Source of the DNA: JAGLSB01 sp023135955
GTDB taxonomy: Bacteria; Bacteroidota; Bacteroidia; Bacteroidales; GCA-2748055
Reading direction: 5' to 3'
Assembly (NCBI GenBank): GCA_030673645.1
Contig: DAOVIO010000191.1
Coordinates: 1-7,214 of the forward strand
Length of the DNA stretch: 7,214 nt
Made by a program: the position numbers and the translations under genes. This document shows positions 1 to 7,111 of the stretch, in pieces (within the stretch, counting starts at the first letter, position 1; every line of letters starts with the position of its first letter). The notes below the pieces were generated by a model. That model worked only from the letters and a program-made list of their open reading frames with translations, did not search any database and was not told where the DNA came from.

Positions 1-366
1 AGACCTTGCTGTGGCACCATATCTCTTCTCAAGAAATTCCGGAAGAGTGGATATCTTACTTTTAAAATAAAAGGGGGCAAACACCAGACCAAGCAATATC
101 AACGTAATGGAGGCCAGCCATTCAAAATTACCCCACACCAGTCCCTCATTGTAACCTGAAGCTGCCAGGCCAACCAGGTGAATAGTAGAAATATTAGAAG
201 CGAAAAGTGAGGCTCCAACCATCACCCATCCTAAGCCACGGCCTGCCAGAAAATAACGTTCACTTGTCATCTTCTTCAAACGAACAGTAAAAATTCCGAT
301 AAGTAGAATACCAATAAGATATACGACAATAATGATCAGATCAATTGTATTAATGTTTAAATCCAT
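1..366 (-). CDS. Sodium/solute symporter (SSS/SGLT family), N-terminal part, cut by window edge
   Basis: These are the first 122 codons of an inner-membrane sodium:solute symporter, a family that takes up sugars, sugar acids, amino acids and similar small solutes with Na+. I translated it by hand from the reverse complement. The start is well fixed: the ATG at 364-366 is preceded two codons upstream by an in-frame TAG (370-372). A hydrophobic helix at about residues 8-28 is followed by ERYFLAGRGLGW (about 36-47), a second helix with GASLFASNISTIHLVGLAASG (about 51-71, read as two adjoining motifs), and a third helix at about 83-103. FAPFYF and TLPEFLEKRYG follow. This order and these motifs are characteristic of SGLT-like members in Bacteroidetes. 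Full members are usually over 450 residues, so most of the gene lies left of the window. It follows susD on the same strand but is separated from it by a hairpin. I see no consensus promoter between hairpin and start. The substrate cannot be told from this fragment; a sugar or uronate is an inference from the SusCD neighbour. Confidence 0.88.
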   Translation of the reverse strand, partial: MDLNINTIDLIIIVVYLIGILLIGIFTVRLKKMTSERYFLAGRGLGWVMVGASLFASNISTIHLVGLAASGYNEGLVWGNFEWLASITLILLGLVFAPFYFKSKISTLPEFLEKRYGATARS

Positions 367-521
367 TTCCTAAATAGCTTATTTATTAATATTCTCTATT
401 GTTTCAAGTTTTCAGAATTGACATTTGTATCTGTGCGTTAATATATTTAAAAATTGAGGTTGTCATCTTCATGATCAACCTCAATTTTATATTGACTTAA
501 CGTCTAACTGGCTCAGTAAAA
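367..521. other. Intergenic region between susD and the symporter gene
   Basis: This is an AT-rich spacer of 155 bases. Its only clear element is the hairpin at 450-488. On the minus strand between the hairpin and the symporter ATG I found no good match to the Bacteroidetes -7 element TAnnTTTG. The symporter may therefore depend on partial readthrough from susCD or on a promoter I do not recognise. An AGGA lies immediately before the ATG, too close to act as a normal Shine-Dalgarno. Confidence 0.6.
450..488 (-). terminator. Probable intrinsic terminator after susD
   Basis: There is a perfect 13-bp inverted repeat: AAAATTGAGGTTG at 450-462 and CAACCTCAATTTT at 476-488. The interior can pair further, TCAT (463-466) with ATGA (471-474), leaving a CTTC loop and one bulged base. 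Read on the minus strand, the stem begins 33 bases after the susD stop codon and ends in a run of five T, the arrangement of a rho-independent terminator for the susCD transcript. The stem is only moderately GC-rich. It is nearly symmetric, so it could act in both directions, but no plus-strand gene enters it. Confidence 0.72.
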
Positions 522-2387
522 TTAATCTCCCTCGTACACAAGAGGAGGAACATTTTTTTCTGTTCCGTAATAGCCTTCATTTTGATTAATAACTCCCGCT
601 GTATTGGCATTTATTGCATATGAAGCAATTGGCCAGAAAATATGATGTGGTGAAATTGTAAAGGGGTTGCCTGTACGTGTAATTACACCTTTATTATAAA
701 AATCACTCACTGCCATTATTCTGTCATAATAGAAGTTATCCTCAGAAATCTTGTCCATACTATATGTTTTTCCATTATAGCATTGAATTCCGGTATTTGC
801 GTATATAATTGATATTCTGGTTAATTCTGCCTTGCGTATTTCTTCGTAGTACAACTCCCTGTTTCTTTCATCCAGGACTGCTGCAATTTGTTGGCTCTGA
901 AGATCACTGGCTTCATACATATATTGAGCATTGGCTCTTTGCCTAACGACATTAATATCGTCCGCTGCCTTTTGCCATTGTTCTTTCCATGTATAAGCTT
1001 CTGCTCTCAGGAGGTAAGTTTCTGCCAGACGGTAAATATACCAGTCTCCAGGGCCACCTCGTGGTTGTTTTTCGTCTGGATCCGGAATCCACACTTTGTA
1101 ATGCGGCCAACTAAACCATGATCTGATTGTATCAAAGCATAAAAGCGTACCATCATCGCTGTACAAACTTATATTTTTACCGTACCATTCATTATTATCT
1201 TTAAGAGCTGGAGAGTTATAAACCAACATATCCATAGTGATCCAATTCCCATTGTCTGACCGGTGACGGTAATCAATTGTGTCCTCTACTCCATCAAATT
1301 TCCAGACGTCAAATTGAGTATGACCGTTTGGCCGTACCCGGGCCTGTCCTCGACCGTACATTTCAAGAATACCATATTCCAATCCTGGCGTGTCGGACAT
1401 TCCATTTGCCCCGTCGGGTGTTTTTATCATTCCTGACTGACCATAAGCCGGCCCTGTATTTCTCATGGTCGCAGTTTGTCCGGTACCCCCTTCGGTCCCA
1501 TAACGGTCCACTGTCATCAATAAACCCTCAGTGTTACTGGCTACACTTTTATTGTCAACACGAAACATATCCCAGACAACATCTTTATCGGGAAGAAGGT
1601 CCACATCAACACCAAAGCGCTGAGTATTTAGATGGTGTATTCCTCCATCAATAACTTCTGTAGCAATATTTATAGCATCATCGAATCTGCCAACCAATAG
1701 GTAATATTTTGCCAGGAGGTGTTTACATGCGCCTCTGGTAACCTGGCCTCTGTTTACCACATTGGCTTCAGGTACATTTTTCACAGCAAATTCCAGATCC
1801 TTAATCATTTTTTCCCAAATAGATTCTTTAGTAGTTGTATAGAAATCTACTTTGGGTTGAGTAAGTTCTTCCAGTACCAATGGAACATCACCATATCCCA
1901 AGGTTTTACTATAATAATGAAATGCCCTTAGAAAGAGAGCTCCGCCCAATAAGGCATTTTTTGAATCTTCCGACTCGAATTCGGCCTGGTCGATTCTGGT
2001 AATAACAGTATTGCAATCCTTAATTATCAAGTAGGAATCATCCCAGTACCAAGGTATTGCGGTATAGGAATCGGGATGATTTCCGTCGGGATGCATTTGA
2101 TTATTCAAATCCTGCCATGGAGCAGTCCTGTTAGTCGTTCCGTCAACAGCGACATCAGAATATTTCATAAATACGATAAAAGGAGCCTGATCCTTGCAAT
2201 ATTCATATCTCAGTTCACTCAGTGCATTGTCTAGAATTGCCTGGAGTCCTTCTTCATTAACAAGAACATTTTCAGGAGCAAAAAATGATAAGGGCTGAGG
2301 CTCCAGAAAGCTTTCGGAGCAGGCGCCCAGCAATAGGAATGCAATTATTGCACTCCAGATTTTTATATATTTCTCTATCAACTTCAT
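522..2387 (-). CDS. SusD/RagB-like outer-membrane nutrient-binding lipoprotein
   Basis: This 621-residue protein is the surface lipoprotein that caps the SusC-like barrel and captures substrate, usually a glycan or peptide. It starts with a lipoprotein signal peptide: a charged start, a hydrophobic run at about 11-20, and a lipobox LGAC with the lipidated cysteine at residue 23. SusD family signatures appear in the usual order: RAFHYYSKTLGYGDVPLV (about 154-171); a TPR-like helical stretch with KHLLAKYYLLVGRFDDAI (about 222-239); GDWYIYRLAETYLLRAEAY (about 447-465); ERNRELYYEEIRKAELTR (about 507-524); and the C-terminal FWPIASYAINANTAGVINQN (about 584-603), matching the family's LWPIP...N..L.QN closure. 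The length is slightly above the common range but normal for larger members, and I see no frameshift. It begins 31 bases after the susC stop, so the two are almost certainly co-transcribed. The ligand is unknown: no carbohydrate-active enzyme, sulfatase or peptidase is present to suggest one, and the middle region (about 290-440) that often shapes specificity gives no clue by eye. Confidence 0.95.
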   Translation of the reverse strand: MKLIEKYIKIWSAIIAFLLLGACSESFLEPQPLSFFAPENVLVNEEGLQAILDNALSELRYEYCKDQAPFIVFMKYSDVAVDGTTNRTAPWQDLNNQMHPDGNHPDSYTAIPWYWDDSYLIIKDCNTVITRIDQAEFESEDSKNALLGGALFLRAFHYYSKTLGYGDVPLVLEELTQPKVDFYTTTKESIWEKMIKDLEFAVKNVPEANVVNRGQVTRGACKHLLAKYYLLVGRFDDAINIATEVIDGGIHHLNTQRFGVDVDLLPDKDVVWDMFRVDNKSVASNTEGLLMTVDRYGTEGGTGQTATMRNTGPAYGQSGMIKTPDGANGMSDTPGLEYGILEMYGRGQARVRPNGHTQFDVWKFDGVEDTIDYRHRSDNGNWITMDMLVYNSPALKDNNEWYGKNISLYSDDGTLLCFDTIRSWFSWPHYKVWIPDPDEKQPRGGPGDWYIYRLAETYLLRAEAYTWKEQWQKAADDINVVRQRANAQYMYEASDLQSQQIAAVLDERNRELYYEEIRKAELTRISIIYANTGIQCYNGKTYSMDKISEDNFYYDRIMAVSDFYNKGVITRTGNPFTISPHHIFWPIASYAINANTAGVINQNEGYYGTEKNVPPLVYEGD

Positions 2388-2418
2388 AACTTAAGTATTA
2401 AGATTCATTATTAAAAAA

Positions 2419-5400
2419 TTAAAGGCTAAGATTTAATCCAAAAGAATAAATACGCTGGGCCCGGGTCCCATCCTCTGGATCGCCAAATTCCCAACCTGGT
2501 GCCCAAACAGCCGCATTTCTGATGTTGAATGTGACTTTCATAGCAGAAATGAATGACTTATTCAACAATTTCTCTGGTAAACGATATGCCAGAGCCACAT
2601 TCTCCAACCGGATATAGGATCGATCAAACCAAAGGTCATAGTCTACTCCTTGAGGAGGAGAAGATGCTAAACGTGTGTAATCATCAATTTGATTATATGG
2701 TGTCCAGTAAGGAATATCCCAGTCATTATAACGATCCCTGGTTTTACCATCGTGTTTTGCAGCAGAATGGTAAGACTTTTGCCCCCACATAGAATATAAT
2801 ACAAATGAGGCTTCAAAATTATCAAAGAAGTAGAAATTATTGGACATTGTCCAGGCAAAACGTGGTTCTCTGTAACCCTGATGAACTTTATCTTCAAAAG
2901 TCATTGCAGTATCATTATTCATATCTTCCAGCCGAATATCTCCAGGAGCCTGACCCCATACAGCAGCTTCGATTTCTTCGCCAACTTTCCATGTTCCCAG
3001 ACTATTATAATCCCAAATAACATCCTTTGCCTCTCCTATAAACCAGTTATTATCTATATCATTGGCTTCTTCTTGTCCTATTACATTCCCTAAATCATCA
3101 AGAACATCCAATTTCTCACCAGTAATAGATATAATCTTATTTCTGTTTAATGAAAAGAGAAAATTTGTTCGCCATTCAAGATTGCTGCTTTTTAGGTTTA
3201 TGCTATTTAATGTCAATTCCAAACCTTTGTTTTGAACTTCTCCCAGATTAGCATATACTCTTGAGAAACCTGTTAGAGATGGTAATTCCCGATTTACCAA
3301 AACATCGGTTGTAGATGTTGTATAGGCATCAAGAGACCCAGACAGGACACCATCAAAAATTCTGAAGTCAAGACCAAGATTTATTGATTCAGTAGCTTCC
3401 CACTTCAGACCTTTATTTTCCATTGTAGTAATTGAAAGAGTAGGAGTAATTATAGCAGCTCCGGTCAGGTCGGCATTTAAGGTTTTATCGCTTGCAATTC
3501 TCGATAATGCAGCATAGTTCTCAATTGCACGGTTTCCATTTACTCCCCAGGAAGTTCTTAACTTCAGGAAATTTATAAAATCTATATTAAAAAAGTCTTC
3601 TTCAGTAATCACCCAGCCAACAGCAGCAGCAGGAAAAGTTGATCTTGGGTTGGAATACCCAAACAAAGAAGAACCATCTCTTCTTGCCGATAATGTTAAC
3701 AGATACTTGTCGCTGTAGCCATAATTTAACCGAGCCATCAGGGCATCTGACGATTGAACCTGGTCGTAGCTGTAAAGCAGAGGTAAAGTTCCTGTTGACA
3801 TATCATGGTATCCTAATATATCGTTGGGGGAGAAACCTCTATTTTCCATACCGTCTGAATCGAATCTTAACTTTTCAGCATTTGCGAGAAGTGTTATATC
3901 AGCTCTATGGACATCATTAAAGGTTCGATTCCAATTAATAATATTATCAATCTGCCATTCTCTGATTATTTCGTTGTCCCGTGATGCAGATCCACCAAAC
4001 AATCCCCATTCTGGATGTTCTGAAGAATCATGAATATACTCATGATAAAATTCTATCCTGGTGGTAAAATTCATGGTATATGTAATTCCAAAAGGCAAAT
4101 CCATTACAGTATAAATCTTTGGGAAAAAGCTAAAGTTTTCCCTTTCCCTGTCCCTGTATGTCGGATCAAGTAAGGGGTGCTCCTGATGATCATCATTAGT
4201 ATATAATCTCAAGCTAACTCCATCATCAGCATAATACGAACCGTATGGGGACAAGCCCCTGTAATCACCATAATCAGCTCTTACAGAGCTTTCATCCCTA
4301 TACGACATGTTGGCATTTAATCCCACTTTAAGAAATTTTGCCACCTGTCCTTCCAAATTTAACCTGGATCGTACTGATGAAAATTCATCACCAATTGTCA
4401 GGGCTTCATTATCCATGTATCCCAGTGACCAATAGTAGCTGAAATCTTCTTTTTTCCCGGAAAGGCTTACATTATAATCCTGTCTTTTCCCATTTTGAAA
4501 TATTACATCTTCCCAATTCTGGATATTTCCGGCTTTGTAGTTCTCTCCTTCTATTGGTGTAAGTCGTATTGCTGCCAACCAGGCGTCTATCATGTTCTCT
4601 TCTGTTGTACTATGATACGATAACCAATCACCAAGGTATTGCTGGTCAATAAGACGTGGATCATCAAAGGGACTAAATGGTTCCTGCGGAGTTATAGCAC
4701 TATAAACAGATTTGAACCAATCGGACCGCCAGGTTATAAACCCATCTGCATCATATGAATGCATTCTGGAAACAGGTGTTGCAATTCCAAGAGTACTGCT
4801 AACATTGATTATTGGCTTATCGCTGGTCCCTTTTTTAGTTGTAATAGAAATTACCCCATTGGTTGCCCTTGATCCATAAACGGCAGCAGAACTTGCATCT
4901 TTCATAACATCCATTTGTTCAATGTCATCGGGGTTAATGTCTGCAAGATCTCCGTTAAATATCACTCCATCTACAACAATCAACGGACTAGAACCGGCAG
5001 TAAGTGTGGTTTCTCCGCGAATTAACAATGAACTGGTTCCCTTAGCCGATACAGAATAACCCGTTGTTAATCCAGGAATACTTGTTCGTAATAGATCACT
5101 TACACTGGAGTGTGTATAGTTACTCAAATCTTCAGCTTTAACCTGAGTAATGGATCCTGTTAAATCCGATTTTTTTGCGAAACCATAACCGATAACAACA
5201 ACCTCGTCTATTCCAAAACTATCTTCCTCCAATACTACGTCAAAGATTAAGTTGTCTGCAACAAATACATCCTGGGTTTTCATTCCAATAAAAGAAAACT
5301 GCAAGACTTCTGCATCGTCAGGAATCTCTAACTGGAATTTTCCGGCAACATCTGTAATTGCACCTATGGTTGTTCCTTTTACAATAACTGTAACACCTGT

Positions 5401-5592
5401 TATTGGTTCGCCGTTAAAATCGGTAACGGTTCCCGTGATAGTCTTTTCCTGTTGTTGTGTTGTGTTTTGAGAGTAACCTGGTGCAGAAACTGCAAACAAT
5501 AAAAGTACTAATACAATCAGCACTTTCATTTTAAGCAGAATTCCAACCATACTCCCTCTGGGAAAGTGTAGCAAATCTGTCATTCTTTTCAT
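2419..5592 (-). CDS. SusC/RagA-like TonB-dependent outer-membrane transporter
   Basis: This 1057-residue outer-membrane barrel imports the substrate held by the SusD partner, driven by TonB-ExbBD. Visible domains in order are: a signal peptide with a long n-region, hydrophobic core at about 23-36 and probable cleavage after YSQ (about 42); a carboxypeptidase regulatory-like N-terminal extension (about 52-122, with ITGTVTDFNGEPITGVTVIV); the TonB box DEVVVIGYG (about 129-137); a plug domain with IRGETTL, SSPLIVVDGV and ASSAAVYGSRATNGVISITT (about 144-255); then the 22-strand barrel. Near residues 883-902 is GDIRLEDMNNDTAMTFEDK, the DxNxD-type loop common in SusC proteins. The chain ends in YSFGLNLSL, a normal barrel terminus. 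The length is typical and no break is seen. I kept the first ATG (5590-5592); the ATG at 5581-5583 is equally possible, and an in-frame TAA at 5620-5622 bounds any extension. A long n-region ahead of the hydrophobic core is common in this family. The gene leads a two-gene transcript with susD. Substrate is not inferable. Confidence 0.96.
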   Translation of the reverse strand: MKRMTDLLHFPRGSMVGILLKMKVLIVLVLLLFAVSAPGYSQNTTQQQEKTITGTVTDFNGEPITGVTVIVKGTTIGAITDVAGKFQLEIPDDAEVLQFSFIGMKTQDVFVADNLIFDVVLEEDSFGIDEVVVIGYGFAKKSDLTGSITQVKAEDLSNYTHSSVSDLLRTSIPGLTTGYSVSAKGTSSLLIRGETTLTAGSSPLIVVDGVIFNGDLADINPDDIEQMDVMKDASSAAVYGSRATNGVISITTKKGTSDKPIINVSSTLGIATPVSRMHSYDADGFITWRSDWFKSVYSAITPQEPFSPFDDPRLIDQQYLGDWLSYHSTTEENMIDAWLAAIRLTPIEGENYKAGNIQNWEDVIFQNGKRQDYNVSLSGKKEDFSYYWSLGYMDNEALTIGDEFSSVRSRLNLEGQVAKFLKVGLNANMSYRDESSVRADYGDYRGLSPYGSYYADDGVSLRLYTNDDHQEHPLLDPTYRDRERENFSFFPKIYTVMDLPFGITYTMNFTTRIEFYHEYIHDSSEHPEWGLFGGSASRDNEIIREWQIDNIINWNRTFNDVHRADITLLANAEKLRFDSDGMENRGFSPNDILGYHDMSTGTLPLLYSYDQVQSSDALMARLNYGYSDKYLLTLSARRDGSSLFGYSNPRSTFPAAAVGWVITEEDFFNIDFINFLKLRTSWGVNGNRAIENYAALSRIASDKTLNADLTGAAIITPTLSITTMENKGLKWEATESINLGLDFRIFDGVLSGSLDAYTTSTTDVLVNRELPSLTGFSRVYANLGEVQNKGLELTLNSINLKSSNLEWRTNFLFSLNRNKIISITGEKLDVLDDLGNVIGQEEANDIDNNWFIGEAKDVIWDYNSLGTWKVGEEIEAAVWGQAPGDIRLEDMNNDTAMTFEDKVHQGYREPRFAWTMSNNFYFFDNFEASFVLYSMWGQKSYHSAAKHDGKTRDRYNDWDIPYWTPYNQIDDYTRLASSPPQGVDYDLWFDRSYIRLENVALAYRLPEKLLNKSFISAMKVTFNIRNAAVWAPGWEFGDPEDGTRAQRIYSFGLNLSL

Positions 5593-5678
5593 GATCTGGA
5601 TAAGTTTTAAGATGAATATTTATAGTTTAATAGTCTGAGTATCTTAACCTAATAACAGCCAGTGTCTCTCGCTTCATC

Positions 5679-5707
5679 CAAACATTAACAAACCCTTCCC
5701 AGATCAA
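5679..5707 (-). promoter_or_regulatory. Candidate promoter for susCD (weak match)
   Basis: On the minus strand AATGTTTG (complement of 5679-5686) matches seven of eight positions of the Bacteroidetes -7 consensus TAnnTTTG. A TTG (complement of 5705-5707) lies 18 bases upstream, close to the expected distance for the -33 element. Transcription from here would give a susC leader of roughly 80 bases. It is the best candidate I found on this strand between 5593 and 5900, but the first T of the consensus is missing. Confidence 0.35.
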
Positions 5708-5959
5708 CTCCAATTTTCAGATAACTCTGAAACAGCCGACAGAAATGGCAATAAAATCATACATTATGTAGGGAAAATATGTGAATGCAAAAAAGCTTCT
5801 TTTTTCAATTTAAAGATTAAAAGCTTGTATTCCTTACAACTTGATGAATATTTCTAGCTAATATATGCAAATAAACGTAAGATCACAAACTATTCTTAAA
5901 AAGTCCTTTTTACTAAATTTACCCTTTGCTAGTTTAAAATTCAACTTAAACAAAGAAAC

Positions 5960-5967
5960 TACCTTTG
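5960..5967 (+). promoter_or_regulatory. Bacteroidetes -7 promoter element for the nuclease gene
   Basis: TACCTTTG matches the sigma-ABfr -7 consensus TAnnTTTG at every fixed position. The expected transcription start is around 5971, giving a leader of about 15 bases before the ATG at 5986. The -33 element is poor: TTTA at 5933-5936 lies 23 bases upstream and TTTG at 5925-5928 lies 31 bases upstream, both further than ideal. The element overlaps an in-frame TTG at 5965, which rules against that TTG as the start codon. Confidence 0.65.
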
Positions 5968-5985
5968 CACACTTCAATTTATTAC

Positions 5986-6801
5986 ATGAAAACAAATATG
6001 CACATCGTTATCATTATTCTTTTATTGATTCCCTCTAGTCTGTTCTCTCAAATTCCCCAAGGATATTATGATGATGCAGAAGGATTAAAAGCCGAAGAGC
6101 TTAGAACAGCTTTATATTCTATTATTAAGGGTCATACGATCTTCCCATATGCCGGTTCTTCAACTGATATTTGGGACATAATAAAGGAAAGTGACAGAGA
6201 TCCCGATAATTCTGAAAATGTAATTCTCTTTTATACAGGCTGGAGTGTTAACGGTGCACAAGAATATAATGACAACACCGGCTGGAACCGGGAGCACGTC
6301 TGGGCAAAATCACATGGGGCATTTGATACCGGTGATGTTCCTGGAAAGGATGCTCATAATCTTCGTCCTACTGATATTAGTGTTAACAGTAAGCGCGATA
6401 GTCGATGGTTTGATAACGGAGGCACAGCATATAACGATCCAGATGGAGAAACTGGTTGCTTCTACTCCGATGCAAATTATTCCTGGGAGCCCAGACCAGA
6501 GGTAAAGGGCGATGTTGCAAGAATTATATTCTATATGGCTACACGTTACGAAGGAGAAAATGGAGAACCCGATTTAGATGTGATAGATTATTTCCCTGAT
6601 AACAATTATACTTCTGAGCCGGTACATGCTATTTTATCTACCCTTTTGGAATGGCATGAAAATGATACTGTAGATGAATTCGAAAGAAATAGAAATGAAG
6701 TGATATATAGCTATCAGAAAAACCGGAATCCTTTCATCGACCATCCTGAATTTGTAGATTATATTTATCGTGACAATACCGGAATTCATGAATGGTTCTG
6801 A
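5986..6801 (+). CDS. Secreted endonuclease I family nuclease (beta-beta-alpha metal fold)
   Basis: This 271-residue protein (from ATG 5986) belongs to the endonuclease I family of EndA/Vvn-type nucleases, which cut DNA and often RNA without sequence specificity outside the cytoplasm. A Sec signal peptide (MKTNMHIVIIILLLIPSSLF, then SQ) covers about residues 1-22. The active-site motif NREHVWAKSHG is at about 101-111, with the general-base His at 104 and the preceding Glu 103 as expected metal ligand. KDAHNLRPTDISVNSKRDSR (about 121-140) supplies the conserved Asn near 125. GDVARIIFYMATRY (about 175-188) and the closing RNPFIDHPEFVDYIY (about 247-261) are also family hallmarks. I chose ATG 5986 because an in-frame TTG at 5965 sits inside the promoter, and the next ATG (5998) would lose the Lys before the hydrophobic core. 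Only one cysteine is present, so there are no disulfides. The frame ends at TGA 6799-6801, just after the catalytic domain, and the following sequence encodes a sorting domain in the +1 frame. The catalytic domain looks whole. A role in feeding on extracellular nucleic acid is inference. Confidence 0.92.
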   Translation: MKTNMHIVIIILLLIPSSLFSQIPQGYYDDAEGLKAEELRTALYSIIKGHTIFPYAGSSTDIWDIIKESDRDPDNSENVILFYTGWSVNGAQEYNDNTGWNREHVWAKSHGAFDTGDVPGKDAHNLRPTDISVNSKRDSRWFDNGGTAYNDPDGETGCFYSDANYSWEPRPEVKGDVARIIFYMATRYEGENGEPDLDVIDYFPDNNYTSEPVHAILSTLLEWHENDTVDEFERNRNEVIYSYQKNRNPFIDHPEFVDYIYRDNTGIHEWF

Positions 6802-7021
6802 TATCTTATATCAATATCCAATTTATCCGAATCCGGTAAAAAATATTCTGTACATACCCAAATTTTATCATGGAACAAAAGAATTATATAACGCTCTAGT
6901 GAACCTTGAGTATAGTACGGAATTGTCTGAAATAAATATTAGTTATCTTGATAAAGGATTGTATTTCATTAAATTAACGAGCAATAATTAGATTATTATT
7001 GCAAAAATCCTTAAACAATAA
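6802..7021 (+). pseudogene. Remnant of a T9SS type A C-terminal sorting domain, out of frame with the nuclease
   Basis: In the +1 frame relative to the nuclease this stretch reads YQYPIYPNPVKNILYIPKF, then ELYNALVNLEYS, INISYLDKGLYFIKLTSNN, a TAG stop (6989-6991), IIIAKILKQ and finally TAA (7019-7021). IYPNP...LYI, the INIS-x-L-x-KG-LYFIKL segment and a basic KILKQ end are the hallmarks of the type A sorting domain that directs proteins through the type IX secretion system. Such domains normally close secreted Bacteroidetes nucleases. Two lesions separate it from function: a +1 shift somewhere between 6758 and 6801, where both frames are open, and the TAG inside the domain. The usually conserved Gly of the Y-n-x-x-G turn reads Val (GTG 6899-6901), and the strand before it looks shortened. 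I read it as the decayed tail of the nuclease gene. A GTG at 6770 could begin a 73-codon frame, but there is no reason to expect a free-standing sorting domain. Confidence 0.75.
6981..7002. repeat. Inverted repeat with a stop codon in its loop
   Basis: GCAATAAT (6981-6988) and ATTATTGC (6995-7002) are perfect inverted copies around a 6-base loop that contains the TAG ending the sorting-domain frame. The stem is AT-rich and is followed by A rather than T on the plus strand, so it is a poor terminator in that direction. On the minus strand it is likewise not followed by a clear T-run. Confidence 0.5.
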
Positions 7022-7027
7022 TTAGAT
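6982..7027. repeat. 12-base direct repeat, two copies
   Basis: CAATAATTAGAT occurs at 6982-6993 and again at 7016-7027, 34 bases apart start to start. The first copy includes the TAG that breaks the sorting domain and the second spans the later TAA. It may be a trace of local duplication or simply low-complexity AT sequence. Confidence 0.5.
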
Positions 7028-7111
7028 CAGAAAGAAATAATAATTACTCCGTAAATATTTTATTTAATATACTACTAGCTTCAGATTTAAAGCTAACATA
7101 CTCGATGTTCA

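Larger units (their letters stand above)
5593..5985. other. Divergent intergenic region between susC and the nuclease gene
   Basis: This AT-rich region of 393 bases separates two divergent genes and should carry both promoters. A perfect Bacteroidetes -7 element lies at its right end for the nuclease, and a weaker candidate for susCD lies near 5679-5707. In the middle, AAAAAAG (5789-5795) and CTTTTTT (5799-5805) form a short A/T inverted repeat with a 3-base spacer. It could bend DNA but is too weak to call an operator or terminator. I found no RNA gene, no riboswitch-like structure and no small coding sequence. No sigma/anti-sigma or other regulator gene adjoins susC here. Confidence 0.6.

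Noticed and set aside
1277..1931. Plus-strand open frames opposite susD
   Set aside because: They lie wholly within the strongly supported susD coding sequence on the other strand, have unlikely residue composition and match no family I recognise.
2553..5470. Several 69-93 codon frames overlapping susC, on both strands
   Set aside because: They are shadows of the susC reading frame, with no independent start context or protein-like pattern.
5789..5805. AAAAAAG / CTTTTTT inverted repeat as a terminator
   Set aside because: The stem is almost all A:T with a 3-base loop, and no gene on either strand ends into it.
5965..5985. TTG at 5965 as start of the nuclease, adding seven residues
   Set aside because: It lies inside a perfect -7 promoter element and upstream of the likely transcription start. 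The ATG at 5986 starts a clean signal peptide.
6245..6505. 86-codon plus-strand frame inside the nuclease gene
   Set aside because: It overlaps the catalytic motifs of the nuclease in another frame and has no family resemblance.
6784..6793. 10-base palindrome ATTCATGAAT in the frameshift interval
   Set aside because: It is a short perfect palindrome but lies inside coding sequence, and palindromes of this size are common by chance. There is no evidence that it caused the shift.
6770..6991. Independent small gene of 73 codons starting at GTG 6770
   Set aside because: Its content is a T9SS sorting domain, which has no role without a cargo domain. It is better explained as the frameshifted tail of the nuclease.
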